DNA of 51,960 bases from Arthrobacter cupressi (GCF_900099975.1 NZ_FNEI01000020.1:1-51960), one strand, 5' to 3'. Shown: positions 16,171-24,137, counted from the stretch's first letter. Notes: generated by a model not told the origin, from the letters alone. Program-made: numbers and translations.

Positions 16171-17372
16171 AGGGCGGCTCCGTTGCTGGTGGCCGGTGCC
16201 AGGTTCGGCGCCGGTGCGTCGATGGTGTTGGGCACAAAGCGGCAGAAGTAGTCGGTGACCGGGCCGTCCGATTCACGGATGCCGCAGCCCACCGATTCCC
16301 CGTCCACCACCCATAGGCCGAGGACCGGGTGGTTGCCGTCGAAGTCCGGAAGCTGCTGGTACTGCTGGAAGCACCAGCCTTCGCGGCCGTACTTGCCGGG
16401 CTGGTCGATCTCGATGCCGGGGGCGTGGATGCGGATGTTGTCGCCTTCGCGTCCGTGCAGGGGTTTCGCCACCCATTCCGTCAGCGGCCCGGGGTCGTTG
16501 AGATAGGCGGGCAGCAGGTTTTCGTGGCCCGGGTAGAGGTGCCACAGGGCCGCCAGCAGCGCCTTGTTGGAGAGCAGCATCTTCCACGCCGGCTCCACCC
16601 AGCGCGGGTTATGGGCACGCTGCAGCAGGCGGTGGCCGAACGGCTCCTTCATCATCAGCTCCCACGGGTACAGCTTGAACATGGTGCTGATCATGAAGTT
16701 GTCCAGGTCTACGAAGCGGTTCAGGTTCGGGTCCCAGCCGATGTCCGACATGTTGATGCCGATCGTCGTCCAGCCGCCCTGGCTGGCTACGTCCCGCATG
16801 TAGGCCGCCGTCATCCAGTCCTCGCCGGATTCCTCGGCCTCCGAATGCGCCACGTGCAGGGTGCTCATGCCGGTGCGGTACTGCAGCTTCTTCCACTGCC
16901 GGATGAGGGCCTCATGGATGCCGTTCCACTGGTCCTTTTCCGGGAAGACGTCTTGCAGCCAGAACCACTGCGCCACGGATGCCTCGATCAGGCCGGTGGG
17001 GGTGTCGGCGTTGTACTCGAGCATCTTGGCGGGGCCGCCCGCGCCGTCGTAAATGAAATCGAAGCGGCCGTAGATGTCCATGTCCCCGGCCTGCAGCGAT
17101 TCGGCCGCGAGCTCCAGCGCCTGCTGGCCGATGCCGATCCCGCCCATCGCCCCGGTGGCCAGGAATTTCGCCGCCTCCAGGCACATGAGGTGCATGTCCT
17201 CGGCGGTTTTCTCGAGCGTTTCCACCTCGTCCATGGTGAATTCGTAGTAGGCCGATTCGTTCCAGTATTCGATCTTGCGGCCGTCGGGCATGGTGGTGGT
17301 GGAAAACACCAGGCCCTGTTCCTCGATCTTCTGCTTCCAGTCCGGGCGCGGTGCCACTGCCAGTCTCTTCAT
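16167..17372 (-). CDS. YgiC-type ATP-grasp ligase (glutathionylspermidine synthase C-terminal family)
   Basis: 401 residues. It matches the synthetase half of glutathionylspermidine synthase, without the N-terminal CHAP amidase. Conserved blocks are YNADTPTGLIEA (about 119-130), MFKLYPWE, VEPAWKMLLSNKALL, LWHLYPGHENLLPAY, and VAKPLHGREGDNI. The same blocks occur in E. coli YgiC/YjfC as I remember them. These ATP-grasp enzymes form an amide between a peptide carboxylate and an amine. Substrate unknown. It starts 2 nt after the YgiB-like gene and overlaps the APC gene. It is neither a trypanothione nor a complete glutathionylspermidine synthase. Confidence 0.85.
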   Translation of the reverse strand: MKRLAVAPRPDWKQKIEEQGLVFSTTTMPDGRKIEYWNESAYYEFTMDEVETLEKTAEDMHLMCLEAAKFLATGAMGGIGIGQQALELAAESLQAGDMDIYGRFDFIYDGAGGPAKMLEYNADTPTGLIEASVAQWFWLQDVFPEKDQWNGIHEALIRQWKKLQYRTGMSTLHVAHSEAEESGEDWMTAAYMRDVASQGGWTTIGINMSDIGWDPNLNRFVDLDNFMISTMFKLYPWELMMKEPFGHRLLQRAHNPRWVEPAWKMLLSNKALLAALWHLYPGHENLLPAYLNDPGPLTEWVAKPLHGREGDNIRIHAPGIEIDQPGKYGREGWCFQQYQQLPDFDGNHPVLGLWVVDGESVGCGIRESDGPVTDYFCRFVPNTIDAPAPNLAPATSNGAAL

Positions 17373-17374
17373 CC

Positions 17375-18007
17375 TCAGCTGCCCGTGCTTCCGCCGCCCT
17401 TGGAGCTTCCGCCAAAGCCGCCGCGGCTCACCGTTCCGCCCTTGGTGCTGTACCCGGTGGAGGCTTTTGCACCGCTGGGCATGGTCCGCGTGTAGTTCGG
17501 ATACGTGCTGCGGTTCTGGCCCACGGCCGGGACGCTGGAGCCGCGCGAGTAGAAGTACCAGGCGTAGAAACCCGAGCCGCGGCCCTCGGAACTGCCGCAG
17601 TTGACGTCCTCCACGCGCTCGCCGGTCTCATCGTTGAAGCACACCTGCGCGTAGTCGGCGTCGTTCTCCTGGCTCGCCACGATCGCGGTGATGGTCCCGG
17701 CGAGCAGCGCCGTGACGCCCAGGCCCACCACCACGGTCCGCCGCTGCGAGCGCTTCTTCCGGTGGGCGGCCTCCGCGGCCCGTTTGGCGTGTTCGCGGGC
17801 AAAGGGGTCGACGACGGCGGGCGGCTCCTGCGGCGATCCGTCTGGCCCGGCGTCGGGCTTCTGGAGTTCCGGCCGCAGCTCCGGCTGCGGCACCTGCCAA
17901 GGCGGCGGCTTGGGCCGGCCGCCGTCGCGTGCGCCGTCCGGACCTTGGTCCGGGCCGGACCCCGTGTCCGGGCCGTCGGCGTCCGACGGATTGCTATTTG
18001 GATCCAT
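17375..18007 (-). CDS. YgiB-like membrane protein with C-terminal RGGFG tail
   Basis: 210 residues. The first 95 are Pro/Asp/Gly-rich and hydrophilic. A single membrane helix (VVVGLGVTALLAGTITAIVA) follows the basic KKRSQRR, giving an N-in/C-out topology. The outer part has two cysteines (VCFNDETG, VNCG), then a Tyr/Gly/Ser-rich segment and the ending GGTVSRGGFGGSSKGGG. E. coli YgiB (DUF1190), encoded next to YgiC, carries TVTRGGFGES near its end (from memory), so the tail motif is shared across phyla. It may be the substrate or partner of the ligase. First gene of the operon; it starts 91 bp from the divergent histidine kinase gene. Confidence 0.7.
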   Translation of the reverse strand: MDPNSNPSDADGPDTGSGPDQGPDGARDGGRPKPPPWQVPQPELRPELQKPDAGPDGSPQEPPAVVDPFAREHAKRAAEAAHRKKRSQRRTVVVGLGVTALLAGTITAIVASQENDADYAQVCFNDETGERVEDVNCGSSEGRGSGFYAWYFYSRGSSVPAVGQNRSTYPNYTRTMPSGAKASTGYSTKGGTVSRGGFGGSSKGGGSTGS

Positions 18008-18098
18008 GCTTTCCTGTCCCCCCGGGATCTGGTTGCTGAGGAAAGCCTACCGCTGCGCTCCTGCCGCGGCATGGGGCGGGGAATGCCAGAATTGGGGC

Positions 18099-19631
18099 AT
18101 GGCCGCAGCTGACGCAATGAATGGAACCGGGGCGGGGAAGGGCACGGCACTCCCCGGGCGGCCGGGCGTCCCCGGCATCGGCCGCGGCCGCGTGCTGGCC
18201 GGCTTGGCCCTCGCGGTCCTGCTGCCACCCGCCGTCGAGCTCCTGGTCACCGCGGTGGGCTACCGGAACTTTGCCATGATCATGCTGCTGCACCTGGCCG
18301 TGGCTGTTGCCGTGGCCGCGGTAGGGGGCCTCTGGCCAGCCGTGGTGGCGGCCGTCCTGGGCAGCTCGCTGCTCAACTATTTCTCGGCCGAGCCGGTGGG
18401 CTCCTTCTCGATCGCCGATCCGTCCACCCTGTTCATCCTGGTGGTCTTCCTCGCGGTGGCCTGCGGGGTGGGCTTGGCGGTGGGGCTGGCAACGCGGCGG
18501 GCCCAGGAGGCTGCGCATGCCGGGGCCGAGGCCCTGGCCCTGAACGAGCTTGCCCTGCGGATCCTCCGTTCGGACGGCAGCCTGGAATCGTTCCTGGACA
18601 AGATCCGCGCCAAGCTCGGCATGGAGGCGGTGACGCTCCTGGAGGCCGGCCCGCCGGACGGCCCGGTCCGCACCCCGGCCACCGCCCGGCGGGCGGAACC
18701 GCGCTGGCACGTGCTGGCAAGCTCAGGGCCGCAGCCGCCGCTGGGCCACGCCGCGGCCGACCATGCCGCCGTCGTCGACGCCCACTACACGCTGCTGCTG
18801 CGCGGCGGACCGTTGTCCGGGCAGCACAAGCGCATGCTGGCCGCTTTCGGCGCTTATGTGGTCGCGGTGCGGGAGCGGCAGCAACTGGTGCAGAGCCGGC
18901 AGGACAACCTGCGCCTCACGGAGGGAAACACCATGCGCACCTCCATCCTGCGGGCGGTATCCCACGACCTCCGCACCCCGCTGGCCGGGATCAAACTGGC
19001 CGTCAGCAGCCTCCGCCAGGAGGAAATCAGCTTCAGCCCGGAGGACGAACGCGAACTGCTGGCAACGATCGAAGACTACGCGGACCGGCTGGACCACCTC
19101 GTGGACAACCTGCTGGACATGTCCCGCATCACCGCGGACGCCGTGACGCCGCACCTGCGCGGGCTGGCCTGGGAACAGGTCCTGCCGGACGCGCTGCGCG
19201 GCGTGCCGGAGGACCGCATCCGCAATGAACTGGCCCCCAACCTGCCCGCCGTGGAAGCCGACGCCGGCATGCTCGAACGCGTGGTGGCCAACCTGGTGGA
19301 GAACGCCGTGAAATATGCGCCCGGTTCGGACGTCGTGCTGCGCTCGCGTACCGCGGGAGTCGCCGTTGGCGGGCGGCCCGGCAGCGAACTGCGGGTGGTC
19401 GACCACGGCGGGGGAGTGCCGCCGTCGGACATTTTGGCGCTGTTCCTGCCGTTCCAGCGGCTGGACGACGCCGGCTCCGCACGGGAAGGGCGCAGCGGCA
19501 TCGGCCTGGGGCTCGCCGTCGCGAAGGGGTTCACTGAGGCGATGGGCGGCACCCTGACTGCGGAGCCGACGCCGGGCGGCGGGTTGACCATGGTGGTCAC
19601 CCTGCCGCTGTGGGAAGGGGAACAGTTGTGA
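18099..19631 (+). CDS. KdpD-like sensor histidine kinase without the KdpD/USP input domain
   Basis: 510 residues. Four closely spaced membrane helices (about 30-130, DUF4118 type, including SSLLNYFSAEPVGSF as in KdpD) are followed by a GAF-like region, the phospho-acceptor H289 in VSHDLRTPLAG, and an ATPase domain with N box (NLVENAVKYAP), G1 (DHGGGVP) and G2 (GIGLGLAVAKG). The long N-terminal KdpD and universal-stress domains of true KdpD are absent. The stop overlaps the response regulator start (GTGA). No kdpFABC genes are near, so the signal and the targets are open. Confidence 0.85.
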   Translation: MAAADAMNGTGAGKGTALPGRPGVPGIGRGRVLAGLALAVLLPPAVELLVTAVGYRNFAMIMLLHLAVAVAVAAVGGLWPAVVAAVLGSSLLNYFSAEPVGSFSIADPSTLFILVVFLAVACGVGLAVGLATRRAQEAAHAGAEALALNELALRILRSDGSLESFLDKIRAKLGMEAVTLLEAGPPDGPVRTPATARRAEPRWHVLASSGPQPPLGHAAADHAAVVDAHYTLLLRGGPLSGQHKRMLAAFGAYVVAVRERQQLVQSRQDNLRLTEGNTMRTSILRAVSHDLRTPLAGIKLAVSSLRQEEISFSPEDERELLATIEDYADRLDHLVDNLLDMSRITADAVTPHLRGLAWEQVLPDALRGVPEDRIRNELAPNLPAVEADAGMLERVVANLVENAVKYAPGSDVVLRSRTAGVAVGGRPGSELRVVDHGGGVPPSDILALFLPFQRLDDAGSAREGRSGIGLGLAVAKGFTEAMGGTLTAEPTPGGGLTMVVTLPLWEGEQL

Positions 19632-20302
19632 GCCTGGTACTGATCGTCGAGGATGAGGCGCAGATCGCCCGGGCCATGCAGATCAACCTGCACGCCCACG
19701 GGTACAAGGCGCTGACCGTCAGCAACGGCGCCGACGCCCTCAAGGCCGCTGCCCACCAGCCGGTGGACATCGTGGTGCTGGACCTCGGACTGCCGGACAT
19801 GGACGGCGTGGACGTGATCCGCGGTATCCGGGGCTGGAGCGGCATGCCCATCATCGTGCTGTCCGCCCGGCACGGTTCCGAAGACAAGGTGGCGGCGCTC
19901 GACGCGGGAGCGGACGACTACGTGACCAAACCTTTCGGCCTGGACGAACTCCTGGCCCGGCTGCGGGCCGCCTCCCGCCGGGCCGGTCCGCGGGACGAGG
20001 CGCCCACGCTGGAAACCGCCGACTTCGTGGTGGACCTGGCCGGCAAGAAGATCGTCAAGGACGGCGGCGAGGTGCGGCTGACCCCCACCGAATGGAACAT
20101 CCTGGAACTGCTGGTCCGCAACGCCGGGAAGCTGGTCAGCCAACAGCAGATCCTCACGCAGGTGTGGGGCCAGGCCTACGCCAAGGAAACCCAGTACCTG
20201 CGCGTGTACATCGCCCAGCTCCGCCGCAAGCTCGAATGCGACCCCTCCACGCCGAGGCACCTCCACACCGAAGCCGGCATGGGGTACCGCTTCGACCCCT
20301 AG
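19628..20302 (+). CDS. OmpR/KdpE-type response regulator
   Basis: 224 residues. The receiver domain carries phospho-acceptor D52 in VVLDLGLPDMDG, acidic D9 region VEDE, T in LSA, and K in VTKPFG. The C-terminal winged helix (RLTPTEWNILELLVRN...YLRVYIAQLRRKLE) is of the OmpR class and closest in feel to KdpE. The start is the GTG at 19628 overlapping the kinase stop by 4 nt, so the pair is co-translated. It would be phosphorylated by the neighbouring kinase. Confidence 0.88.
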   Translation: MSLVLIVEDEAQIARAMQINLHAHGYKALTVSNGADALKAAAHQPVDIVVLDLGLPDMDGVDVIRGIRGWSGMPIIVLSARHGSEDKVAALDAGADDYVTKPFGLDELLARLRAASRRAGPRDEAPTLETADFVVDLAGKKIVKDGGEVRLTPTEWNILELLVRNAGKLVSQQQILTQVWGQAYAKETQYLRVYIAQLRRKLECDPSTPRHLHTEAGMGYRFDP

Positions 20303-20318
20303 CGCTAGGCTTGGTCCC

Positions 20319-20981
20319 ATGGACACCGCATCGTTGATCGCAGTCTGCCGGGTACACCAGCTTCTGGCGGATCCGGAAGGCAGCGTTGGCGTTACCGCCA
20401 TCGACAAGCGCCCCGTGGACGGGCCCGTCAAGGTGCACAAACTTGGCGTGCACGGTGACGTCCAGGCAAGCCGCGTGCACCACGGCGGCGAAGACCAGGC
20501 GCTATACGCCTACTCCCAGGACGACGCCGACTACTGGACCGGGGAGCTCCAGCGCGAACTGCCGCCGGGGACCTTCGGCGAGAACCTGCGCGTGCGCGGC
20601 ATCGGTACCACGGATGCGGTGATCGGTGAACGCTGGAAGATCGGGCTGGACCTGGAGGTCGAGGTGACCTCGCCCCGCGTCCCGTGCGCCACGTTCCAGC
20701 GGGTCATGGACGAACCCCAGTGGGTCAAGCGCTTCACCCAGGCCGGGCGGGTCGGCTGCTATCTGCGTGTGGTGAAGACCGGAAGCATTTCCGCCGGCGA
20801 TCACATCCACCGGCTCTTCGTACCAAAGCACGGCATCACCGTGGGGAAGTGGTTCAGCGATCCCACCGTGGAAGACGTCCAGACCTTGCTCGACGCCGAA
20901 GCCGACGGCGAGATCCGCTTGCAGCCGGAGTACCACGACGAGTTCGAGAAGGTCATGCGCCGGGCCGGCGCCGCTTACTGA
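20319..20981 (+). CDS. MOSC domain protein (YiiM-like)
   Basis: 220 residues. The MOSC beta-barrel motifs are HGDVQASRVHHGGEDQALYAYS, GTFGENLRVRG and the key cysteine in SPRVPCATF, which in the family binds molybdenum cofactor or carries sulfur. The C-terminal stretch (SAGDHIHRL...) matches the 3-alpha domain of YiiM/YuaD, which reduces N-hydroxylated compounds in E. coli. The ATG 20319 follows TAGGCT by 8 nt, so the transcript could be leaderless. It begins 16 bp after the response regulator gene. Confidence 0.82.
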   Translation: MDTASLIAVCRVHQLLADPEGSVGVTAIDKRPVDGPVKVHKLGVHGDVQASRVHHGGEDQALYAYSQDDADYWTGELQRELPPGTFGENLRVRGIGTTDAVIGERWKIGLDLEVEVTSPRVPCATFQRVMDEPQWVKRFTQAGRVGCYLRVVKTGSISAGDHIHRLFVPKHGITVGKWFSDPTVEDVQTLLDAEADGEIRLQPEYHDEFEKVMRRAGAAY

Positions 20982-21399
20982 ACCGCGCCCCTGAGTTACT
21001 GAACCGGGCACCTGACCGGGGATTTTGTGCGCAAGCTCACCGCCGCCGTCGGGCCCTGTGTCACGGGCCCGCCGGGCCGTACCCTACAATGGATGTATCC
21101 CCCACTCCGGAAATCCCTTTTTCCTGCCCAATTTTTGAGGCAGGACTGGTCAGTGTTGGGGCCCGTGATTTTGATGCGGGCATTTTCATAGGGAGAGCCG
21201 GGCGAAGAAAACGCTGTACAGACTGCCGGGATGGCAGCCAAGAGATGCAGCGCGAAGTCCTGCCATGGGATTGCGACAGCGCCGGACTTCTTTGCGTGCG
21301 GCCGTGCCCCCATAGGTTCTGCCGCGTGCAATGCGTACTGCGGCCAAGCCCAACCGGGCCGCGCCGACTGGCCACCTATGGATGAGGAAATCTTCCCCA
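20982..21399 (+). promoter_or_regulatory. Long structured leader of the DEAD-box helicase gene
   Basis: This 418-bp gap has no convincing gene. A -10-like TACAAT lies at 21085-21090 with only a weak -35, placing the start near 21097 and leaving a leader of about 300 nt. Visible stems are TCCTGCC/GGCAGGA (21122-21128 with 21139-21145), ATGGCAG/CTGCCAT (21231-21237 with 21260-21266) and GAAGTCC/GGACTTC (21254-21260 with 21284-21290). The last two share a base and lie so close that they would compete. Long leaders are known for cold-induced RNA helicase genes elsewhere. Control by temperature or by the helicase itself is inference. Confidence 0.5.
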
Positions 21400-23448
21400 A
21401 TGCCCGAAAACCCGAACGAAACCCTCGACGCCGAAATCACCGAGACCGTCGACACCGCGCCTGACGCGCCCGCCGCTTCCGCTCCTGCCGAAGCCGCCGC
21501 TCCCGCGGAAGACGAAGAGGAAGGTGTCCGCTTCACCGACCTCGGCCTCGACGGCCGTGTACTCGCCGCCCTGCAGGACGTCGGCTACGAGAAGCCGTCC
21601 CCCATCCAGGCTGCCACCATTCCGCTGCTGCTCGAGGGCCGCGACGTCGTCGGCCTGGCCCAGACCGGTACCGGCAAGACCGCCGCGTTCGCCGTCCCGG
21701 CCCTGTCCCGCCTGGCCGAACTGCACGACCTCAACGGACCCTCCCGTAAGACCCAGGCGCTGGTCCTGGCCCCGACCCGCGAACTGGCCCTCCAGGTTGC
21801 CGAGGCCTTCACCTCCTACGCCAAGCACATGGAGGACTTCACTGTTCTTCCCGTCTACGGCGGTTCCGCCTACGGCCCGCAGCTGGCCGGCCTGCGCCGT
21901 GGCGCCCAGGTGGTTGTCGGTACCCCCGGCCGCGTGATCGACCACATCGCCAAGGGCTCCCTGGACCTCTCCGAACTCCAGTACCTGGTGCTGGACGAAG
22001 CCGACGAAATGCTGCGCATGGGCTTCGCGGACGACGTCGAGCAGATCTTCCAGGAAACCCCGGAGTCCCGCCAGGTGGCCCTGTTCTCCGCCACCATGCC
22101 GGGCCAGATCCGCCGCATGTCCAAGCAGTACCTGAACAACCCGGCCGAGGTCTCCGTGAAGTCCAAGACCTCCACGGGCTCCAACATCCGCCAGCGCTAC
22201 GTGCAGGTCATGGGCCCGCACAAGCTGGACGCCATGACCCGCATCCTCGAGGTCGAAGAGTTCGACGGCGTCATCGCCTTCGTGCGTACCAAGATGGCCA
22301 CCGAGGACCTCGCCGACAAACTGAAGGCCCGCGGCTTCCAGGCCGCCGCCATCAACGGCGACATCCCGCAGCAGCAGCGTGAGCGCACTGTGGACGCCCT
22401 GAAGGAAGGCCGCATCGACATCCTGGTGGCCACCGACGTCGCCGCCCGCGGCCTCGACGTCGAGCGCATCAGCCACGTGGTCAACTACGACATCCCGCAC
22501 GACACCGAGTCCTACGTGCACCGCATCGGCCGCACCGGCCGTGCGGGCCGCGCCGGTGACGCGATCCTGTTCATGACCCCGCGCGAGAAGTACCTGCTGC
22601 GCGCCATCGAGAAGGCAACCCGCCAGAGCGTGGAGCAGATGCACCTGCCCACCGCGGAGACCGTGAACTCGCTGCGCCTGGGCAAGTTCGCCGAGCGCAT
22701 CACGGAGACCCTCGAGTCCGAGGACGTGGCACTGTTCCGCGACCTGATCGCCTCCTACGAGGAAGAGCACAACGTTCCCGCGGCCGAGATCGCCGCGGCC
22801 CTGGCCGTCATGGCCCAGGGCGGCCAGCCGCTGCTGGTCAAGGAACTGCCGGCTGCTCCGGAATTCCAGAAGCGCGAACGCGGCAAGGACGGCTTCGGCT
22901 CCCGTGGCCCGACCCGCCCGCTCACCGAAGGCAACGCCACCTACCGGATCGCCGTCGGACGCCGCCAGCGCGTCATGCCGGGCTCCATCGTGGGTGCCAT
23001 CGCCAACGAGGGCGGCATCTCGTCCTCGCAGATCGGCGGCATCGACATCCGCTCGGACCACTCTCTGGTGGAACTCCCGGCGGACCTGAGCCCCGAGCAG
23101 CTGCGCGCCCTGTCCCGCACCCGGATCGGCGGCGAGCTGATCCACCTCGAGCTGGACTCCGGCCGCAAGCCCAACCGTGATCGCGGCGGCTACGGCGACC
23201 GCGAGAACCGCGGCAACTTCAAGGGCAACGGCGGGTTCAAGAAGGACTTCCGCCGCAACGACGGCGAACGTTCTTCCGCCGACCGCGGCGGCCGTTCCTA
23301 CAGCGAGCGTTCCGAGCGCAGCTTCGGCGACCGCGACCGCGGCCAGGCCAGCGACTCCCGCTTTGGCGGCCACGGCAACGGCGCCCGCAAGCCCCGCCAC
23401 GGCGGCGACAGCGGACACCGTGATTTCAACCGCAAGGGCAAGTGGTAA
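21400..23448 (+). CDS. deaD: DEAD-box ATP-dependent RNA helicase, CsdA/DeaD type
   Basis: 682 residues. All core motifs are present in order: Q motif (KPSPIQ), I (AQTGTGKT), Ia (PTRELALQ), GG, Ib (TPGR), II (DEAD), III (SAT), IV-VI (ATDVAARGLD, HRIGRTGR). After the core comes a DbpA-like RNA-binding domain (YRIAVGRRQRVMPGSIVGAI...) and an Arg/Gly/Asp-rich basic tail of about 100 residues. The N-terminus is acidic and Ala-rich. It should unwind structured RNA in ribosome assembly, translation or mRNA decay, notably in the cold. ATG 21400 is favoured by GAGGAAA 8-14 nt upstream. A strong terminator follows. Confidence 0.93.
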   Translation: MPENPNETLDAEITETVDTAPDAPAASAPAEAAAPAEDEEEGVRFTDLGLDGRVLAALQDVGYEKPSPIQAATIPLLLEGRDVVGLAQTGTGKTAAFAVPALSRLAELHDLNGPSRKTQALVLAPTRELALQVAEAFTSYAKHMEDFTVLPVYGGSAYGPQLAGLRRGAQVVVGTPGRVIDHIAKGSLDLSELQYLVLDEADEMLRMGFADDVEQIFQETPESRQVALFSATMPGQIRRMSKQYLNNPAEVSVKSKTSTGSNIRQRYVQVMGPHKLDAMTRILEVEEFDGVIAFVRTKMATEDLADKLKARGFQAAAINGDIPQQQRERTVDALKEGRIDILVATDVAARGLDVERISHVVNYDIPHDTESYVHRIGRTGRAGRAGDAILFMTPREKYLLRAIEKATRQSVEQMHLPTAETVNSLRLGKFAERITETLESEDVALFRDLIASYEEEHNVPAAEIAAALAVMAQGGQPLLVKELPAAPEFQKRERGKDGFGSRGPTRPLTEGNATYRIAVGRRQRVMPGSIVGAIANEGGISSSQIGGIDIRSDHSLVELPADLSPEQLRALSRTRIGGELIHLELDSGRKPNRDRGGYGDRENRGNFKGNGGFKKDFRRNDGERSSADRGGRSYSERSERSFGDRDRGQASDSRFGGHGNGARKPRHGGDSGHRDFNRKGKW

Positions 23449-23469
23449 AGACCACCGCTTAGTTTGACC

Positions 23470-23502
23470 CCCGAAGGGCCGGCATTGTGCCGGCCCTTCG
23501 GG
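23470..23502 (+). terminator. Intrinsic terminator of the helicase gene
   Basis: A perfect 15-bp stem (CCCGAAGGGCCGGCA, loop TTG, complement) starts 22 bp after the helicase stop and is followed by GCGTTTAAG. The T-tract is short, as is usual in high-GC actinobacteria. Confidence 0.8.
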
Positions 23503-23891
23503 CGTTTAAGGGCGGTTTGCCTGAACTATAGGGCAGTTTGGCGCTCTCGGGCCTTTCCGCCGTCGGGGCACTAGGGGCGCAGACAGGCGCTCGGATGCGT
23601 TTTCCACCGGTGCCGTGCCGAACCGCCCCCTGAAGGGCCCGACGGCGGCTGCCCTGACGCCGTCGCGGGGGCCTTTGGAGGCGCGTGGGACGAAGGCCGC
23701 CGAACCCAGCCGGCATGTCGTGTCGAAGTGCCCCGGGAAGGAGCCCGACGTGCCCCGGGAAGGAGCCCGACGGCGGCGCTTCCGCACCGTTTTCGAGGTC
23801 CGTGGAACGCTGGTTCCGGCGCTCGTGGAACACCGATTTGGGTGCTCCGCAAATTGTGTCTGGCCCGGTATTTGCCCCCTTCAGCCCCGAT
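23503..23891. other. Gene-poor GC-rich stretch between helicase and tRNA genes
   Basis: About 390 bp. Several overlapping open frames occur on both strands, but all are Arg/Pro/Ala-rich, mutually contradictory, and have no recognisable domain or good ribosome site, so I call none. Phrases such as CCCGACGGCGG and TGCCCCGGGAAGGAG recur, including a 22-bp tandem duplication. It could be a decayed gene or a repeat remnant. Confidence 0.45.
23728..23771. repeat. Perfect 22-bp tandem duplication
   Basis: A 22-bp unit (GTGCCCCGGGAAGGAGCC then CGAC) occurs at 23728-23749 and again, base for base, at 23750-23771. The length is not a multiple of three. Exact identity suggests a recent slippage event in non-coding DNA. 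Confidence 0.9.
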
Positions 23892-23921
23892 TTGGCGTCA
23901 GGGGCGAACCTCCGGTAGAGT
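23892..23921 (+). promoter_or_regulatory. Candidate promoter of tRNA-Thr
   Basis: TTGGCG (23892-23897) and TAGAGT (23916-23921) are separated by 18 bp. They place a transcription start about 5 bp before the tRNA 5' end. Confidence 0.45.
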
Positions 23922-23932
23922 ACTTACTCGTT

Positions 23933-24004
23933 GCCCCCTTAGCTCAGTGGTAGAGCGCGTTCTTGGTAAGAACGAGGTCGCCGGATCGATTCCGGCAGGG
24001 GGCT
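23933..24004 (+). tRNA. tRNA-Thr (anticodon GGT)
   Basis: A 72-nt cloverleaf. The acceptor stem GCCCCCT pairs with AGGGGGC, the D arm is GCTC-AGTGGTA-GAGC, and the anticodon stem GTTC/GAAC closes the loop TTGGTAA with anticodon GGT. The T arm is CCGGATCGATTCCGG. CCA is not encoded. It reads threonine codon ACC. Confidence 0.95.
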
Positions 24005-24006
24005 CT

Positions 24007-24061
24007 GAATGAGAGCCTGTGTCAAGGCGGTATGACCGGCTTGGCACGGGCTTTCTCATTC
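24007..24061 (+). terminator. Long imperfect hairpin between two tRNA genes
   Basis: GAATGAGA (24007-24014) pairs with TCTCATTC (24054-24061), and an inner arm CCTGTGTCAAG pairs, with G-U pairs and a small bulge, to CTTGGCACGGG. It may terminate the tRNA-Thr transcript or guide processing. Confidence 0.5.
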
Positions 24062-24063
24062 GT

Positions 24064-24137
24064 GGCGGTGTAGCTCAGTTGGTTAGAGCGCACGACTCAT
24101 AATCGTGAGGTCGGGAGATCGAGCCTCCCCACCGCTA
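24064..24137 (+). tRNA. tRNA-Met (anticodon CAT, elongator)
   Basis: A 74-nt cloverleaf. The acceptor GGCGGTG pairs with CACCGCT (G-U at the first pair), the D arm is GCTC-AGTTGGTTA-GAGC, and the anticodon stem CACGA/TCGTG closes the loop CTCATAA. The paired first acceptor position argues against an initiator tRNA. A CAT anticodon could also be modified to read Ile ATA, but the body looks like elongator Met. CCA is not encoded. Confidence 0.9.

Noticed and set aside
16167..17372. Full glutathionylspermidine or trypanothione synthase
   Set aside because: The N-terminal CHAP amidase is missing and the length matches YgiC. Arthrobacter is not known to make glutathionylspermidine.
21376..23418. 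680-residue open frame antisense to the helicase gene
   Set aside because: It mirrors the DEAD-box coding sequence, is low-complexity and has no start signal. The helicase on the plus strand has every family motif.
23615..23953. Small protein gene on the plus strand before tRNA-Thr
   Set aside because: The frame runs into the tRNA gene, has no ribosome site and is Arg/Pro-rich in all readings.
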